A DNA stretch of 64,000 bases. It comes from Thermoplasmatota archaeon (lineage in GTDB: Archaea; Thermoplasmatota; Penumbrarchaeia; Penumbrarchaeales; Penumbrarchaeaceae). Both the position numbers and the translations under genes were made by a program. The stretch lies in NCBI GenBank assembly GCA_025457865.1, contig JALOTP010000003.1:1-64000 (forward strand), given 5' to 3'. Positions 8,308 through 19,428 of this stretch are shown one piece after another. The stretch's first letter is position 1; each line of letters begins with the position of its first letter. The notes under the pieces were generated by a model, which was given only the letters and a program-made list of their open reading frames with translations, made no database searches and was not told where the DNA came from.

Positions 8308-11085
8308 TCATATGTCCTTTTTGAAATCCCTCCACTTCATTCCCGAGAACAAGGATTTCCTCCTTGAGCTCTTCAGGATCTCTTCAACCAAGAGGATCCA
8401 TACCGAGACAGCAAGTATGATGGCCCAATCCTTCATACCTATAGGCACAGTATTGAAAAGGTCCTGCATGAAAGGAACGTACAGGAGCACCATCTGGAGC
8501 ACGATGCAAGCTCCGATCGCTAGTAGGATGAACCTGTTCTTGAGCGATCTGGGCGAAATGAGGGTCTCGGTCTCCGATTTGCAATTGAGCACATTGAACA
8601 GCTGGAACATGACGAAACCTGTGAATGCTATGGTCCTTGCGGCCCTCCATCCCTCATCGGAGTCCCCATACTCCCTAAGTCCCCAGTAGAACAGGGTCAA
8701 TGTCCCTATGGCCATTACAATGCCCAGGGAGATGATAGTAAGGATGGTCTCTCTCTTCAGCACCCTCTCCTCCTTAGGCCTTGGGGGTTGCCTCATCACA
8801 CCGGATGAGACCGGTTCGAGGCCAAGGGCGATCGCGGGAGGTCCATCGATGAGGATGTTTATCCATAAAAGCTGGACCGGCATCAGTGGAAGAGGGAGGC
8901 CTACGAGGATGGACGATACCAACAGTAGGATGGCCCCCACATTCGTCGAGATCTGGTACCTGATGAACCGTCTGATATTGGAATAGGTCTTCCTCCCTTC
9001 CTCCACAGCGGAGACAATGGTAGCGAAATTGTCATCGGTCAGTATCATGGTGGATGCATCTTTTGCGACATCTGAACCTGTTATGCCCATGGCAATCCCG
9101 ATATCTGCCTTTGCCAGTGCGGGAGCGTCGTTCACTCCGTCCCCGGTCATTGCCACTACATGCCCGCTCTTCTTTAGGGCCTCTACTATCCTCATCTTGT
9201 GATGGGGCATGGTCCTGCTATAGACTGTGACGTCCTCCACGATGGAATGGAACTTCCTGTCATCCATCGTATCGAGCTCCGTTCCCCTCATGGTCCTGTC
9301 GCCCTCATTGAGGATGCCTATCTTCTGAGCTATTGCCAGAGCGGTCGCCTCATGGTCGCCCGTGATCATAACGACCTTGATCCCGGCTGACCTGCAGAGC
9401 TTGATAGCTTGAGCGACCTCCGGTCGGGGTGGGTCCCAAAGAGAGACTGTTCCGCCGTAGGTGAAATCTATGGCCTTCCGGAGGTAGTTCCTGATATCCG
9501 TCTGGTCCTCCTTGGTGGGTACCTTGAGTTCCTCGGGCTTTATCTTGGAAAAGGCGACAGCGATGTTCCTATAGGTCTTGAGCCCCATCTCTATGTTGAT
9601 CCTCTGGACCCATTCCTTCCTCTTTACATCGATGGGTATCTCATTACCCTTGCTCAGTTCCTTTGTACATAGGTCCAGGATTATCTCGGGAGCACCCTTA
9701 ATTATTACCAATACCTCCTGTCCGTCTGGGGTCAGATGGAAGGTGATCATGAGCTTCCTCTCGGATGTGAAGGGTATCTTCTCTATCTGGGGGTAGCGTT
9801 CCTTTAGGTCGCTTATGTCGAGCCCCGCCTTCTGTGCAGCAGTATAGAGCGCTTTATCGGTCGGTGACCCTATCAGTTCATCCTTGCCCTGTATGGGTTT
9901 TGCATCATTGCACAACATGGTCATCGAGAGCAGGAGCTCGAGGTCCTTGTCTAGCGAATTGCCGATCTTCCTGCCCTTTTCGATGAGATACCCTTCGGAC
10001 GGGTCCTCCCCCCCTGTAAGTGTGAAGACCCTGCCACCCATGAAGACCTTCCTAACGGTCATCTCGTTCTTAGTGAGTGTCCCCGTCTTGTCCGTGCAGA
10101 TCACCGAGGTGCACCCGAGGGTCTCGACCCCGGTCAGTTTTCTTATGATGGCGTTCTTCTTTGCCATGAACTGCATCCCTATGGTCAATGAAAGGGCCAC
10201 CACGACCGGGAGGCCTTCGGGGATGACCGCCACCATCACGGATATACCAGTGAGTAAGGGCGTGACCATCTCGTCGAGGTCCAATCTCAGTCCGTGATCG
10301 TACCAGGATATGAGAAAGAGCAAGGACCCCATGATCAGGGCCACTATCGCGAGGTACTTCCCCAACTTATCGAGCTGTTTTGTGAGCGGGGTCTCCCCTT
10401 CGTTCTCCTCAAGGACCATTTTGGTTATCTTTCCGATCTCGGTACCCATACCAGTGGCTACGATGACAGCGGTCCCCTCACCACCCATCACGGTCGTTCC
10501 CATGTAGGCCATGTTGGTTCTCTCGGGGATCGGAACGTCCCTTTCCACGTCACCCTCACACTTGGCAGCTGGAAGGGATTCACCAGTAAGTATCGATTCA
10601 TCAATCTCAACGCCCTGGGTCTCCATCAGCCTGCAGTCCGCAGGTACTTTCATGCCAGGTGATAGAACGATCACATCTCCAGTTACCAGATCCGCAGCCA
10701 GGATAGGTCTTTTCCTACCCCCCCGTATCACCGTTGCCTCTGATGCTGTGAGACGTTTCAGGGCATGGACCGCATTGTCGGCACGGAACTCCTGAACGAA
10801 TCCCATTATGGCGTTCAAGAAGACGACAAGGAAGATCACTATGCCATCGGTCTGATGGTCCTCTATGAAAAGGCAGATTATTGCTGTTACGATGAGGATT
10901 ATTATCAAGGAGCTCTTGAACTGCTTAAGGAACCTTACCAGATTGTTCTCCCTCTTCTTAGATGATAGGATGTTGGGACCCTCTATCCTCAACCGGCGCC
11001 CTGCCTTGTCCTCTTTCAATCCCTCTTCACCAGTACCAAGGTCTGCAACCACTTCCTTCAGAGGGATGGTATGGAACGGCCTCAT
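8308..11085 (-). CDS. Cation-transporting P-type ATPase (Ca2+-type, P2)
   Basis: DKTGTLTKNEMTV phosphorylation motif, TGES, MTGDGVNDAPAL, C-terminal TM region. Confidence 0.95.
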   Translation of the reverse strand: MRPFHTIPLKEVVADLGTGEEGLKEDKAGRRLRIEGPNILSSKKRENNLVRFLKQFKSSLIIILIVTAIICLFIEDHQTDGIVIFLVVFLNAIMGFVQEFRADNAVHALKRLTASEATVIRGGRKRPILAADLVTGDVIVLSPGMKVPADCRLMETQGVEIDESILTGESLPAAKCEGDVERDVPIPERTNMAYMGTTVMGGEGTAVIVATGMGTEIGKITKMVLEENEGETPLTKQLDKLGKYLAIVALIMGSLLFLISWYDHGLRLDLDEMVTPLLTGISVMVAVIPEGLPVVVALSLTIGMQFMAKKNAIIRKLTGVETLGCTSVICTDKTGTLTKNEMTVRKVFMGGRVFTLTGGEDPSEGYLIEKGRKIGNSLDKDLELLLSMTMLCNDAKPIQGKDELIGSPTDKALYTAAQKAGLDISDLKERYPQIEKIPFTSERKLMITFHLTPDGQEVLVIIKGAPEIILDLCTKELSKGNEIPIDVKRKEWVQRINIEMGLKTYRNIAVAFSKIKPEELKVPTKEDQTDIRNYLRKAIDFTYGGTVSLWDPPRPEVAQAIKLCRSAGIKVVMITGDHEATALAIAQKIGILNEGDRTMRGTELDTMDDRKFHSIVEDVTVYSRTMPHHKMRIVEALKKSGHVVAMTGDGVNDAPALAKADIGIAMGITGSDVAKDASTMILTDDNFATIVSAVEEGRKTYSNIRRFIRYQISTNVGAILLLVSSILVGLPLPLMPVQLLWINILIDGPPAIALGLEPVSSGVMRQPPRPKEERVLKRETILTIISLGIVMAIGTLTLFYWGLREYGDSDEGWRAARTIAFTGFVMFQLFNVLNCKSETETLISPRSLKNRFILLAIGACIVLQMVLLYVPFMQDLFNTVPIGMKDWAIILAVSVWILLVEEILKSSRRKSLFSGMKWRDFKKDI

Positions 11086-11212
11086 GTTGGCCAGCTCTTA
11101 CAACAGTTCGAATGCCTGTAATATCAGGGAAGGATAGGGTGGATATGAAACTATCCAGGGTTTCCCCTTAAGAACAAAGTCGACCGCTCAGGATGAAGAG
11201 CCGTTCTGTTAA

Positions 11213-14200
11213 TCAGATGGGATTGGTCCTTTGTCTGTAGGCTATGATGCCCAGGGTGCCGAGGACGACCAGCACTATGAATATGATTATCTTCCAGTTT
11301 ATCTCGACCTGGTCCTCAGGGGTGTTTCCTATCACGATATTGTACCATACGCCAAGATTGTCGAAGTCATCGGACTCCCTGACGGTGTTGTCCGGGTCGA
11401 TGAATACCTCGAAGGTGTGGAAATCATCTTCCGAGATGTTCAAATTGTCAATGTCGAACTGGACCTTGGTCGATGCTATACCGTTCTGCGGGATGTATAG
11501 GATGGTCCCGTTGCCGACGAGCCTATTGTCCACTTTGAGGGCGACCTTCACATTGCTGGCATCCCTGCTTAGGGACATGACAGAGATGTTCGCCTCGATG
11601 GTCTTGCCTAGGACAGGGTCGGTCAATCTCCTATTGGTGAGCTTTAGGAACCCTGACGGCACGACGAGATTGGCCCTTACCGTTCTCAGGGTGATGCTCT
11701 TTGATACGGTGTCACCGAGCCTGTTCCTGCCCTGGAAGGTCAGTGTGAGGCGCTCGTTGTAGGCAGAGTCGTTACCACCGAACGGAGTGTTCACGGTCAC
11801 TGCGAACCTCCTAACGCCCAGGGGGCTTAAGGAGACGTTCAGACCGTTCGTTGGGAACTCATCCTCGCCCTCCCAGCGGACCTGCCATCCGGAGATGGAA
11901 CCCAATTCCGGTGAGACATGGAGGAGGACGACATCCTCCCCTGTTCCCAGGTTCTGGACGGTCACATTGAAGACCCTTTCCTCGTTGTAACCCACACCGA
12001 ACACGGCGGGAGCGTCGAAGAGGATGTCGAACTTGTAGCTCGGTGCTGTCTTGACCTGGACCTGGAACGTGTTCTGTGTGTTCTGCGCGGACTTACCCGT
12101 GATCTTGATATCGTTCTGGCTGTCAGGCGCCTTGGGAGTGCTGATATTGACCTGCCGTTCCATTTGGGCGCCAATGGCGAGCTCTATCCCCGTTGCCAGA
12201 GGAAGGTCCACGGTCCACCCCTCGGGCTTCTCCTCAACGCTAATATCTACGGAGATGGGTTCGTTCCCGGTGTTCCTGATGGAGTAAACAAGCCTTACCG
12301 TCTCTCCCGCTCCCATCTCGATGACATGCTGGGCATCGTTGACGAGGTTCAGGGAGAAGGAATGGTCCTTGACCTTCTTGAGCTCCATTGAGAAATCCTC
12401 CATGGAGGTCGTCTCGTTGACCGTCATCCTCTTGGAGAGGGAGTAGGTCATCGTCAAACCGAACTCCTTGGTCGTGGTCTGGCATGATGCAGAATAGGTG
12501 TAGTAGGGCAGGTCCACGGAGAATGTCCTTCCGTTGTGGGGTACCTCCACCAGACCGCCGTCATCTGTCCTGAACTCTATTTTACCTGTCGCAGGCAGGG
12601 TCGTAATGGTCGCTCCCAAGGTATCCTTGTAGAACAATGTCCCGGCGAACCTTCGTGCCTTGACGGCCGCCCATTCAAGACCTGTAAGGTCATCGCCCAG
12701 GTTCACATCGAGCTCGCCCAGGAACCCGCTGACCGGTTGGCCTCCCAGGAAGCGCATCCCTTTCACGATATAGTTACCTGGGGGTAGATCGATGGTCAGG
12801 AGCCCACCCTCGTCCGTAACGGCCTCGAACTCCCTACCGGAGGCATCCACCATCAGGACCTCCATACCAACCTGTCTTGGCTCCTTGGGGTCGGATGAGC
12901 CATCGCCGTCCGTGTCCTCGTAGAAGAGGACCTCGACAGGAACATCCTCCGGGACTACTGGTACATCCCTCAAAGGTATGTCGCCACCGGCCAGGTCCAG
13001 GAACTCCATGTCCGACCTCGGGCTTGTCTGGAAACCGATGAGGTCGACCGATATACGGAGCTCTGTAAGCGGCACTATGGCCTTGTAGTCCCCTATGACG
13101 TTCGAGGTCACGGTAACGGGGTCTTTGTCCCCATTAACGGGCGTGAATGTAATGTTCGTGCCGTAGAGGCGTTCCTGGGTGTCAACCGTCCTGTCGCCAT
13201 TGACATCGTAATAGACAGCTCCTGTCACCTCGACGAACGTCTCGAGTTCGAACATGGCCCCGAACAGTGGGCCGTCCATCACTATTTCGCTGGTATGCTG
13301 GAAGAGGACCGGAGAACCCCCTCCTATTCCAGATCCCTCTGTCTCGAAAGTATAATTGACCTGATAAGGGCCATCGAGCAGGAATATGGTGAACGTCCCA
13401 TCCGATCTTATTCCCGTGGAGGTCCACAGACCGTTCCACTCAAGGAAGACCTCGCTGTCCTCGATTCCATTGAAATCAGGTGAGATGCTCCCATCAAGTG
13501 GGAAACCTTGGACCATCCTGATCCTTAGCGGTCCCGACGCATCGGACGCACTTATGACGTCGAGGTACATGTAATGGGTCGCAGGTCTGTCCTCATGGGC
13601 CTCGAGGATGTATTCCCCGGAGGGTAGGGTCACATAGAACTGTCCGTTGAAGTCCGTTTGGACAGAGGCGATGGTGACCCTCTCACCCTTGATGGCGTTG
13701 AAGTTCACGGTCATCTCGACCGGGTACCTGAGCAGGTCGTTCTCTATGAAATATAGCTGTCCGGTCAGGTCCACTGTATGCTTGACATCAAGGTCAAACG
13801 TCCTCAGGGCAGACCCAGGTTCCACCAGAAGCTGAGATCCCAGCTCGTAATCGTGGACAAGACCGTCAATGTTAGCTTCTTCGACGAGCCTTACGTCGTA
13901 AAGCCCCGGGACCAGCTCCTGGAAGATGGTACCGTCCTCTGCTGTCTTAAGGACAAGGCTCTCCCCGCCCCTATGCGGGTCTAGAGAGGTGAGCGTGAGT
14001 TCCAGGTCTCTAACTGGTTGGTAGGTTATACCCTCCTTTCCATAGTACCTGGAAGAGAGGTTGAATAAAACGTCCCTTGGGACCGCTCTCATCATTGCGT
14101 CGGTGTCGTTGATACCATAGTTCTGCTCGGCATTGGAACCCGACACGGGAAGTTGTCTGTTGAAGGGTTCGAAACCATCGATACGGACCTCCATATTGAA

Positions 14201-17200
14201 CTGGCCCGGTGGGAGGTAAACAGAATAGGAACCCTCATCGTCGGAGGTCGCCCTCAACGTCCCGTTACTGAACCTGAAGATGATTTCCACTCCAGGCAGT
14301 TCCTTGTCCTCTGCCAGCTGGATGGTCCCCCCAAGTACCGATTCCGTTCCTCCTATGGGCGTGAATCGGGAGTTCGCATCCTTGTCCCAGTAGACCATTC
14401 CCTTCACATGGATGGCCTGCGGTGTCCAGATGTCCAAGGTCACATCGTTATCGGTGAACCTGAGGTCCAGGTCCTGGATCTGGATGAATGTATTGTTCCC
14501 GGAGGTCCTATTGTTGACCATGAGGTGATAATCGGACCTTGGAAGGATGATGGAATAGGCCCCGTTCAAAGCGGTGAAGCCGTAGGCCTCCTGACCATCG
14601 GACATCCTGGTGAACCTGATCAGGGTGTCGTTGAAGGCCGTCGTGACAACCCTTGTCAGGCTGCCATTGACCCTTACCGATGGAATGAGCCTTACTTCGA
14701 CCTTGGCAAGGTCCTCATGCCCGAGGACGACAGACCCGATGTAGGACATGTAAGCACCCCTTTCCATGGAATAGATGTGCATATCGTACTGACCGGCGGG
14801 AACAGATATCGATGCCCGCCCTTTCTGGTCGAGAACGTAGGACCTTACAGTGACGTTATGGTGTTCGGTCAACCTCAGGACAGCACCGGAGGCGGCCCTG
14901 TTGGTTGTGCCCATCTTCGCTGTCACTTCCAGGTCCGCCCTCGGATATATCGTCAGATCGAAGGCAAGGTTGTCGCTCTGCCCTATCTCGAACATGACCG
15001 GCTCATGGAAGAATCCCTCATCATCGAGCGTGAGCGAGTATATTCCAGGGAAGACCTTGGGTTCGGAATAATTTCCGAAGGCGTCTATGGAGATGGAGCG
15101 CTCAGAGCCATCCTGACCTTTCAGTAGAAGGGAGCTGTTCACAAATGGTGCTGTATCATAGGACCTCACCTGGCCCTTGACCATGGTGTTCTCCAATTTG
15201 ATGTCCCTCTCTCCGGACTCCTTAGGATCGACCACGAAGTCGGATATGAGCACCTCCGTCCGGCTGCCGATGGTGAACTCAATGTTGTACCGGCCGGGAA
15301 CAAGGTCCTCGATGCTGTAGGTGCCCTCCTCTCCGAGCCCGTAAGGGCCGTACCTTATCGTAGAAGACCCTGAAAGGGCAAAGGAGATGTTCCCCTTCGT
15401 CACCAGATCATCGTCCTCTTCAGTGAAGGAACTGTCGCTATTGAGGTCCCAATAAACCTTGCCCGATACGGTCTTACCAGATATTATCAGATCGAGCTCC
15501 TTCCTTCCGTCATCGACGAGCCTCATGGCCTGTTCATCGGACACAGCGAGCTGTGTGATATTCAATGGATTGGCGGGTTGTCCGGTCGATTGGTCCACCT
15601 GGAACTGGTAAAGGTGGTCGTAATCGCTGGTCAGGTCCCCGGTGCTTACGACGATGGTGGCCTCACCGGGGGGAGCTATCAGTTCGTAATCGCCTTTTGG
15701 CCCGGTCATCATGCTACCGTGGGGGATTCCACTTTCATCAAGGACCGTAACACGGACGCCAGGAACGCCCACACCCCTTTCCGTCCTTACCCGGCCCTTC
15801 ACTTGAAGGCCATCGTAGTACTTGATGTAGAAGACACCCTGGCCTAGGCCGGACTTGAGGTCCCCGCCGTTCTTCTGGTAGATGTCAATGGCGGCATCGG
15901 AGTTCATGGGGACGTAATCGTCCGGGAAGCTCGCGTTGGCCTCTTCCTCCTCGGAATAGTACATGGTCCTGTAGACCAATTTGAAATGCGTCATGTTCCA
16001 GGCCTGCATCGGCGGGATGCTCTGTATATCGCCGAACATACCGGGCACGGATTTTCCGTCATTGGTCTTGCCAAGGTCCTTGGGGCTCTGGCCTATGTAG
16101 GTCCTGTAGAAAAGGGAGTTGTAGAACTTCTCGGTGTAGAACATGTCGTACTTGGTTATCCTGAACTTGTAGCCAAGGCGCTCGGACTCGGACCTGGCCT
16201 TGTCCATGGTAATGGGGTTGTCAGGGTAGGCCGTCCATTCGGGTTTCTCATTGGACCCTCTCGTGTTCTCCTCGGCATAGACCTTGTTCTCAAGGTAGTC
16301 CTCCGTAACCCTGTCTGCCAGTTTGATGGGGGCGTAGAATATGCCCGTGTTGCTCGAACTGAAGGGGAAGAGCCTGTAATCCACGGCGAAGTACCGAAGG
16401 GACTTGCCCGTTACGGTCCTCACATGGTGGTATAGGTCCACGTTACCCTCCTCGCCGAGCTTGAGCATGACGCCCCTTGCGGCCGCGTACTTGGCATTGG
16501 CCGGGGTTATTTCGGTATAGCTGCCGTAGAGGTCGGGGTTCTTCTCGACCTTGGAGGTGTACTTCGATGGGTCGCGGTATATACGCACCAGTTCGAACGC
16601 GCTCGTCGTAGAGTTCCTGTCCCCGCCAAGATGGTCAACCAGTACGTCCCAGACCTCCTTGGAGAACTTACCGCCGTTCTGTACGAAATCACCCTCAAGG
16701 AGCCTTGCATTCATCAGCGATATGGCTTCGGTCTCGTTCTGGCTGGCTATCATGGAACCTGTGAACTGATAGCCGTTCTGGAAGTTATCCGCGGCGGTCG
16801 GGTGCTCGCCCAACAGAAGCTGGTCGAAACCGTAGTCCCACCAGCTCATGAACGCTGGCCTGTCCTCGGGGCGGATGAAGTTCCCGTCCATATCCACCAG
16901 GTCCTGTTGGGACAGCCAGGTGTACGAGTCCATCCAGTAATCGCTGTGGAGGGACGAACCGAAGGAACCTAGGTATTTGAGGTCCGGGTCGTAATCGCGC
17001 TTGCTCTCTATGGGTATGGCCGCATCGACCGCCAGGAACACGTTTGGCATCATTACCACGAAACCGACCAGGACCGCTATGACCACCTTCCTGAACTGGA
17101 AGTAGTCCCTATGCTTCCTGTATTTCATGATGGCAAAATAGGCTAGGGAGCCAAGGATGACCGGTCCCACCGTCAATAGGATGTAGTTCTCGGCGAAGAA

Positions 17201-18784
17201 GCCGCCCCAACCTTCTGCGACGATGCCTATCCCCAGGAGCATGATGATGACGGCGACGATCGAATACGCGATGGACAGCCCTTCAGCCTTCATCCACATC
17301 ACGAGTTCGATGAGGACCCAGCCAGCGAGCAGGGCGAAGGCGGGGGTGGCGTTGAAATTGAACCTTATGGCGGAGAGGGACATGAAGATAGCGACCAGGG
17401 TCCAGGTCACTATCACCATGTAGTCCTTCCTGAGGTTGGAGGGTATTTTGACGACGGCAAGGACCACACCCCCGAGCGCCATGAAGAACGTGGCGGGACC
17501 GTAGATGAAGACGATCCTAGATATGTCAGGGGCCTGGGCCTCTGCGATGGTCGAATACAGCTTGGATTTGATGAAATAGCCGCCGCCAGTGAACAGCATA
17601 TCGGCGGTTGCGGGGAACCTCCAGCTGAGGAGCAGGAACGAGATCGCACCGAACAGGACCAGCGTAGGGAGGACCAGGAGCCATGGTATGTCCCTTGTGG
17701 GGACTATGAAGACCCCCAGGGCGGTCATGGCAAGCAGGATGTAGAAACCCTGGCTCCAGGTGGATATCGAGAAGAAGTGATAGTATGGGAGCGAAAGCAG
17801 GACCACCGTCGCCATTGCTATGAATATGACCATGAACGTACCCAGCGAGTCCTCGTTCCGGAACCTCTGGATGAGGAGTTGGACAATGTAATAGATGAGC
17901 ATGATGGCAAGAACATAGGCGAAACCCTGCCATGTTAGGGCGATGGCGGTCATGCTCAGACCGGCCATGAGGGCATACAGGACGGCCTGTTTGTTCTCTC
18001 CGAGGAAGGACCTGAAGCCCAGGACCACGCTCTGGGGCTGCCTCCAGTCCTTAATATAATTATCATCCCTTTGGACCTTGAAGGCCCTGGCCAGGAAGTA
18101 GAACGTCAGGATGACGAAGAAGACCACCATTGAGTCATGGTCGGTGAATCCCAGGGTAGACCTCTCTATATGGGATGCCGTAAGGGCCAGGAAGAACGCA
18201 GCCATGAGGCCGGCCCTCCGACCGAACGTATGCTTTCCAAGGAGGTAGACGGGTATGACCGATAGCGCACCCCAAATGACCGGAGCGAACTGGAAGGCAT
18301 ACCAGGTCGAATTCTCCACGTTCATCCCGAAGATCGGGGCAAGAAGATAACCGAAAAGGACTATGGACCAGTCGAAGAGCGGTGGTCTGGGATTGCCGCC
18401 GGACAGCGGATAGTTCAGAAGGTCATCGATGCGCAGATGCTGTTTCTCCTCCTGGACATAGTTGATGACGCGCTGGTGATATGAGGGGTCGTTCCCCACT
18501 ATCTGGGGGGGCCAGGTATCGAAGGAGACCTGATAATAGAGGTAGGAGCGGAGGGTAAAGGCCAGGAGGAATATTCCAAGGAGTATCAGTACTGTGGAGC
18601 GGTTGCTCCTGAACCAATCCCGGAACGTGGGTTCCTTCCTTGCCTCGGGCATCTTCTTTGCTGCGTCCAGAGCTGACGCTGTCGCATCTTGGTTTGCGGT
18701 CCTGTCCGAATTCGGAGCATCCTTAGCGACCGTTCTTTCGGACCCTTCCTTTCTCGTCCTAGAGGACCTTGCCCTACGAGCCAT
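11213..18784 (-). CDS. STT3-family oligosaccharyltransferase with giant C-terminal extension (carboxypeptidase-regulatory/SdrD-B-like repeats, NEW3/CARDB-like domains, terminal TM)
   Basis: Multi-TM N-terminus with GNDPSYHQR and DHDSMV, catalytic MSWWDYGFD; from about aa 1000, repeated GxVYWDxNxDxxxT/TxxDGxYxxxLxPGxY modules; final TM IIIFIVLVVLGTLGIIAY. Confidence 0.9.
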   Translation of the reverse strand: MARRARSSRTRKEGSERTVAKDAPNSDRTANQDATASALDAAKKMPEARKEPTFRDWFRSNRSTVLILLGIFLLAFTLRSYLYYQVSFDTWPPQIVGNDPSYHQRVINYVQEEKQHLRIDDLLNYPLSGGNPRPPLFDWSIVLFGYLLAPIFGMNVENSTWYAFQFAPVIWGALSVIPVYLLGKHTFGRRAGLMAAFFLALTASHIERSTLGFTDHDSMVVFFVILTFYFLARAFKVQRDDNYIKDWRQPQSVVLGFRSFLGENKQAVLYALMAGLSMTAIALTWQGFAYVLAIMLIYYIVQLLIQRFRNEDSLGTFMVIFIAMATVVLLSLPYYHFFSISTWSQGFYILLAMTALGVFIVPTRDIPWLLVLPTLVLFGAISFLLLSWRFPATADMLFTGGGYFIKSKLYSTIAEAQAPDISRIVFIYGPATFFMALGGVVLAVVKIPSNLRKDYMVIVTWTLVAIFMSLSAIRFNFNATPAFALLAGWVLIELVMWMKAEGLSIAYSIVAVIIMLLGIGIVAEGWGGFFAENYILLTVGPVILGSLAYFAIMKYRKHRDYFQFRKVVIAVLVGFVVMMPNVFLAVDAAIPIESKRDYDPDLKYLGSFGSSLHSDYWMDSYTWLSQQDLVDMDGNFIRPEDRPAFMSWWDYGFDQLLLGEHPTAADNFQNGYQFTGSMIASQNETEAISLMNARLLEGDFVQNGGKFSKEVWDVLVDHLGGDRNSTTSAFELVRIYRDPSKYTSKVEKNPDLYGSYTEITPANAKYAAARGVMLKLGEEGNVDLYHHVRTVTGKSLRYFAVDYRLFPFSSSNTGIFYAPIKLADRVTEDYLENKVYAEENTRGSNEKPEWTAYPDNPITMDKARSESERLGYKFRITKYDMFYTEKFYNSLFYRTYIGQSPKDLGKTNDGKSVPGMFGDIQSIPPMQAWNMTHFKLVYRTMYYSEEEEANASFPDDYVPMNSDAAIDIYQKNGGDLKSGLGQGVFYIKYYDGLQVKGRVRTERGVGVPGVRVTVLDESGIPHGSMMTGPKGDYELIAPPGEATIVVSTGDLTSDYDHLYQFQVDQSTGQPANPLNITQLAVSDEQAMRLVDDGRKELDLIISGKTVSGKVYWDLNSDSSFTEEDDDLVTKGNISFALSGSSTIRYGPYGLGEEGTYSIEDLVPGRYNIEFTIGSRTEVLISDFVVDPKESGERDIKLENTMVKGQVRSYDTAPFVNSSLLLKGQDGSERSISIDAFGNYSEPKVFPGIYSLTLDDEGFFHEPVMFEIGQSDNLAFDLTIYPRADLEVTAKMGTTNRAASGAVLRLTEHHNVTVRSYVLDQKGRASISVPAGQYDMHIYSMERGAYMSYIGSVVLGHEDLAKVEVRLIPSVRVNGSLTRVVTTAFNDTLIRFTRMSDGQEAYGFTALNGAYSIILPRSDYHLMVNNRTSGNNTFIQIQDLDLRFTDNDVTLDIWTPQAIHVKGMVYWDKDANSRFTPIGGTESVLGGTIQLAEDKELPGVEIIFRFSNGTLRATSDDEGSYSVYLPPGQFNMEVRIDGFEPFNRQLPVSGSNAEQNYGINDTDAMMRAVPRDVLFNLSSRYYGKEGITYQPVRDLELTLTSLDPHRGGESLVLKTAEDGTIFQELVPGLYDVRLVEEANIDGLVHDYELGSQLLVEPGSALRTFDLDVKHTVDLTGQLYFIENDLLRYPVEMTVNFNAIKGERVTIASVQTDFNGQFYVTLPSGEYILEAHEDRPATHYMYLDVISASDASGPLRIRMVQGFPLDGSISPDFNGIEDSEVFLEWNGLWTSTGIRSDGTFTIFLLDGPYQVNYTFETEGSGIGGGSPVLFQHTSEIVMDGPLFGAMFELETFVEVTGAVYYDVNGDRTVDTQERLYGTNITFTPVNGDKDPVTVTSNVIGDYKAIVPLTELRISVDLIGFQTSPRSDMEFLDLAGGDIPLRDVPVVPEDVPVEVLFYEDTDGDGSSDPKEPRQVGMEVLMVDASGREFEAVTDEGGLLTIDLPPGNYIVKGMRFLGGQPVSGFLGELDVNLGDDLTGLEWAAVKARRFAGTLFYKDTLGATITTLPATGKIEFRTDDGGLVEVPHNGRTFSVDLPYYTYSASCQTTTKEFGLTMTYSLSKRMTVNETTSMEDFSMELKKVKDHSFSLNLVNDAQHVIEMGAGETVRLVYSIRNTGNEPISVDISVEEKPEGWTVDLPLATGIELAIGAQMERQVNISTPKAPDSQNDIKITGKSAQNTQNTFQVQVKTAPSYKFDILFDAPAVFGVGYNEERVFNVTVQNLGTGEDVVLLHVSPELGSISGWQVRWEGEDEFPTNGLNVSLSPLGVRRFAVTVNTPFGGNDSAYNERLTLTFQGRNRLGDTVSKSITLRTVRANLVVPSGFLKLTNRRLTDPVLGKTIEANISVMSLSRDASNVKVALKVDNRLVGNGTILYIPQNGIASTKVQFDIDNLNISEDDFHTFEVFIDPDNTVRESDDFDNLGVWYNIVIGNTPEDQVEINWKIIIFIVLVVLGTLGIIAYRQRTNPI

Positions 18785-18882
18785 TTGAACTCACCTTAGG
18801 ATCGGTGCCAGAGCACCATCCAGCCAACGAAGGATGGATGGATAGCTGGCACTGCGGCGAGGCCCCAATACCCTTCACTTAC

Positions 18883-19428
18883 TTATTCGTTTTTGTTGAT
18901 GGTCTGACCTTTCGGAGGGCTCTTAAGCCCTTTTTCCGCTCCCGGACGCCCATTGTTCCCGGTACCGAGCAATATCGGCCCTGAGTAAAGGATGGACAGA
19001 GACATCAGGATGAACACCTGCAGCGTAGGGTCCGAACCCAGATAGACCCCTATTCCCTGGACCCTAGTGAGGAAGAAAAGGGTGGCGATCAAGGCCGCCG
19101 TAACACCTGTGACGACCAGGATAGGCCAAATGGAGACCTTCTCGCTCCTTGCGGTGCGGTCAGAGAGGATGAGCTCGAGCAATATGACCGATGGGACGAC
19201 AAGGGCTGCGGTGACCGCACCGAACCTGGGAAGGTCGGTCAGTTCCAATCCCTTTGCATTGCCGAGGGTCACGGAGCAGAAGATCAATAGGCCAGCAAGG
19301 CCAAGCCATCTTGACCGGACCAGCGCCGAGAGGGGTACGAGGACAAGGGGGAGGGCCCCAAGCAGGTTCATGTTCGTCAGGAGCATGGCCAGCACGATGA
19401 CGAGCGTCATCAATAGCTGGCCGATCAT
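18883..19428 (-). CDS. Small multi-TM membrane protein
   Basis: Start set at MIGQLLMTLVIVLAMLL (ATGA overlap with upstream DUF58 stop); about 5 hydrophobic helices. Confidence 0.7.
   Translation of the reverse strand: MIGQLLMTLVIVLAMLLTNMNLLGALPLVLVPLSALVRSRWLGLAGLLIFCSVTLGNAKGLELTDLPRFGAVTAALVVPSVILLELILSDRTARSEKVSIWPILVVTGVTAALIATLFFLTRVQGIGVYLGSDPTLQVFILMSLSILYSGPILLGTGNNGRPGAEKGLKSPPKGQTINKNE

Noticed and set aside
14153-15127. 324-aa + strand ORF inside the STT3 gene
   Set aside because: Antisense to a long convincing CDS; composition reads like reverse-complement translation, no motif
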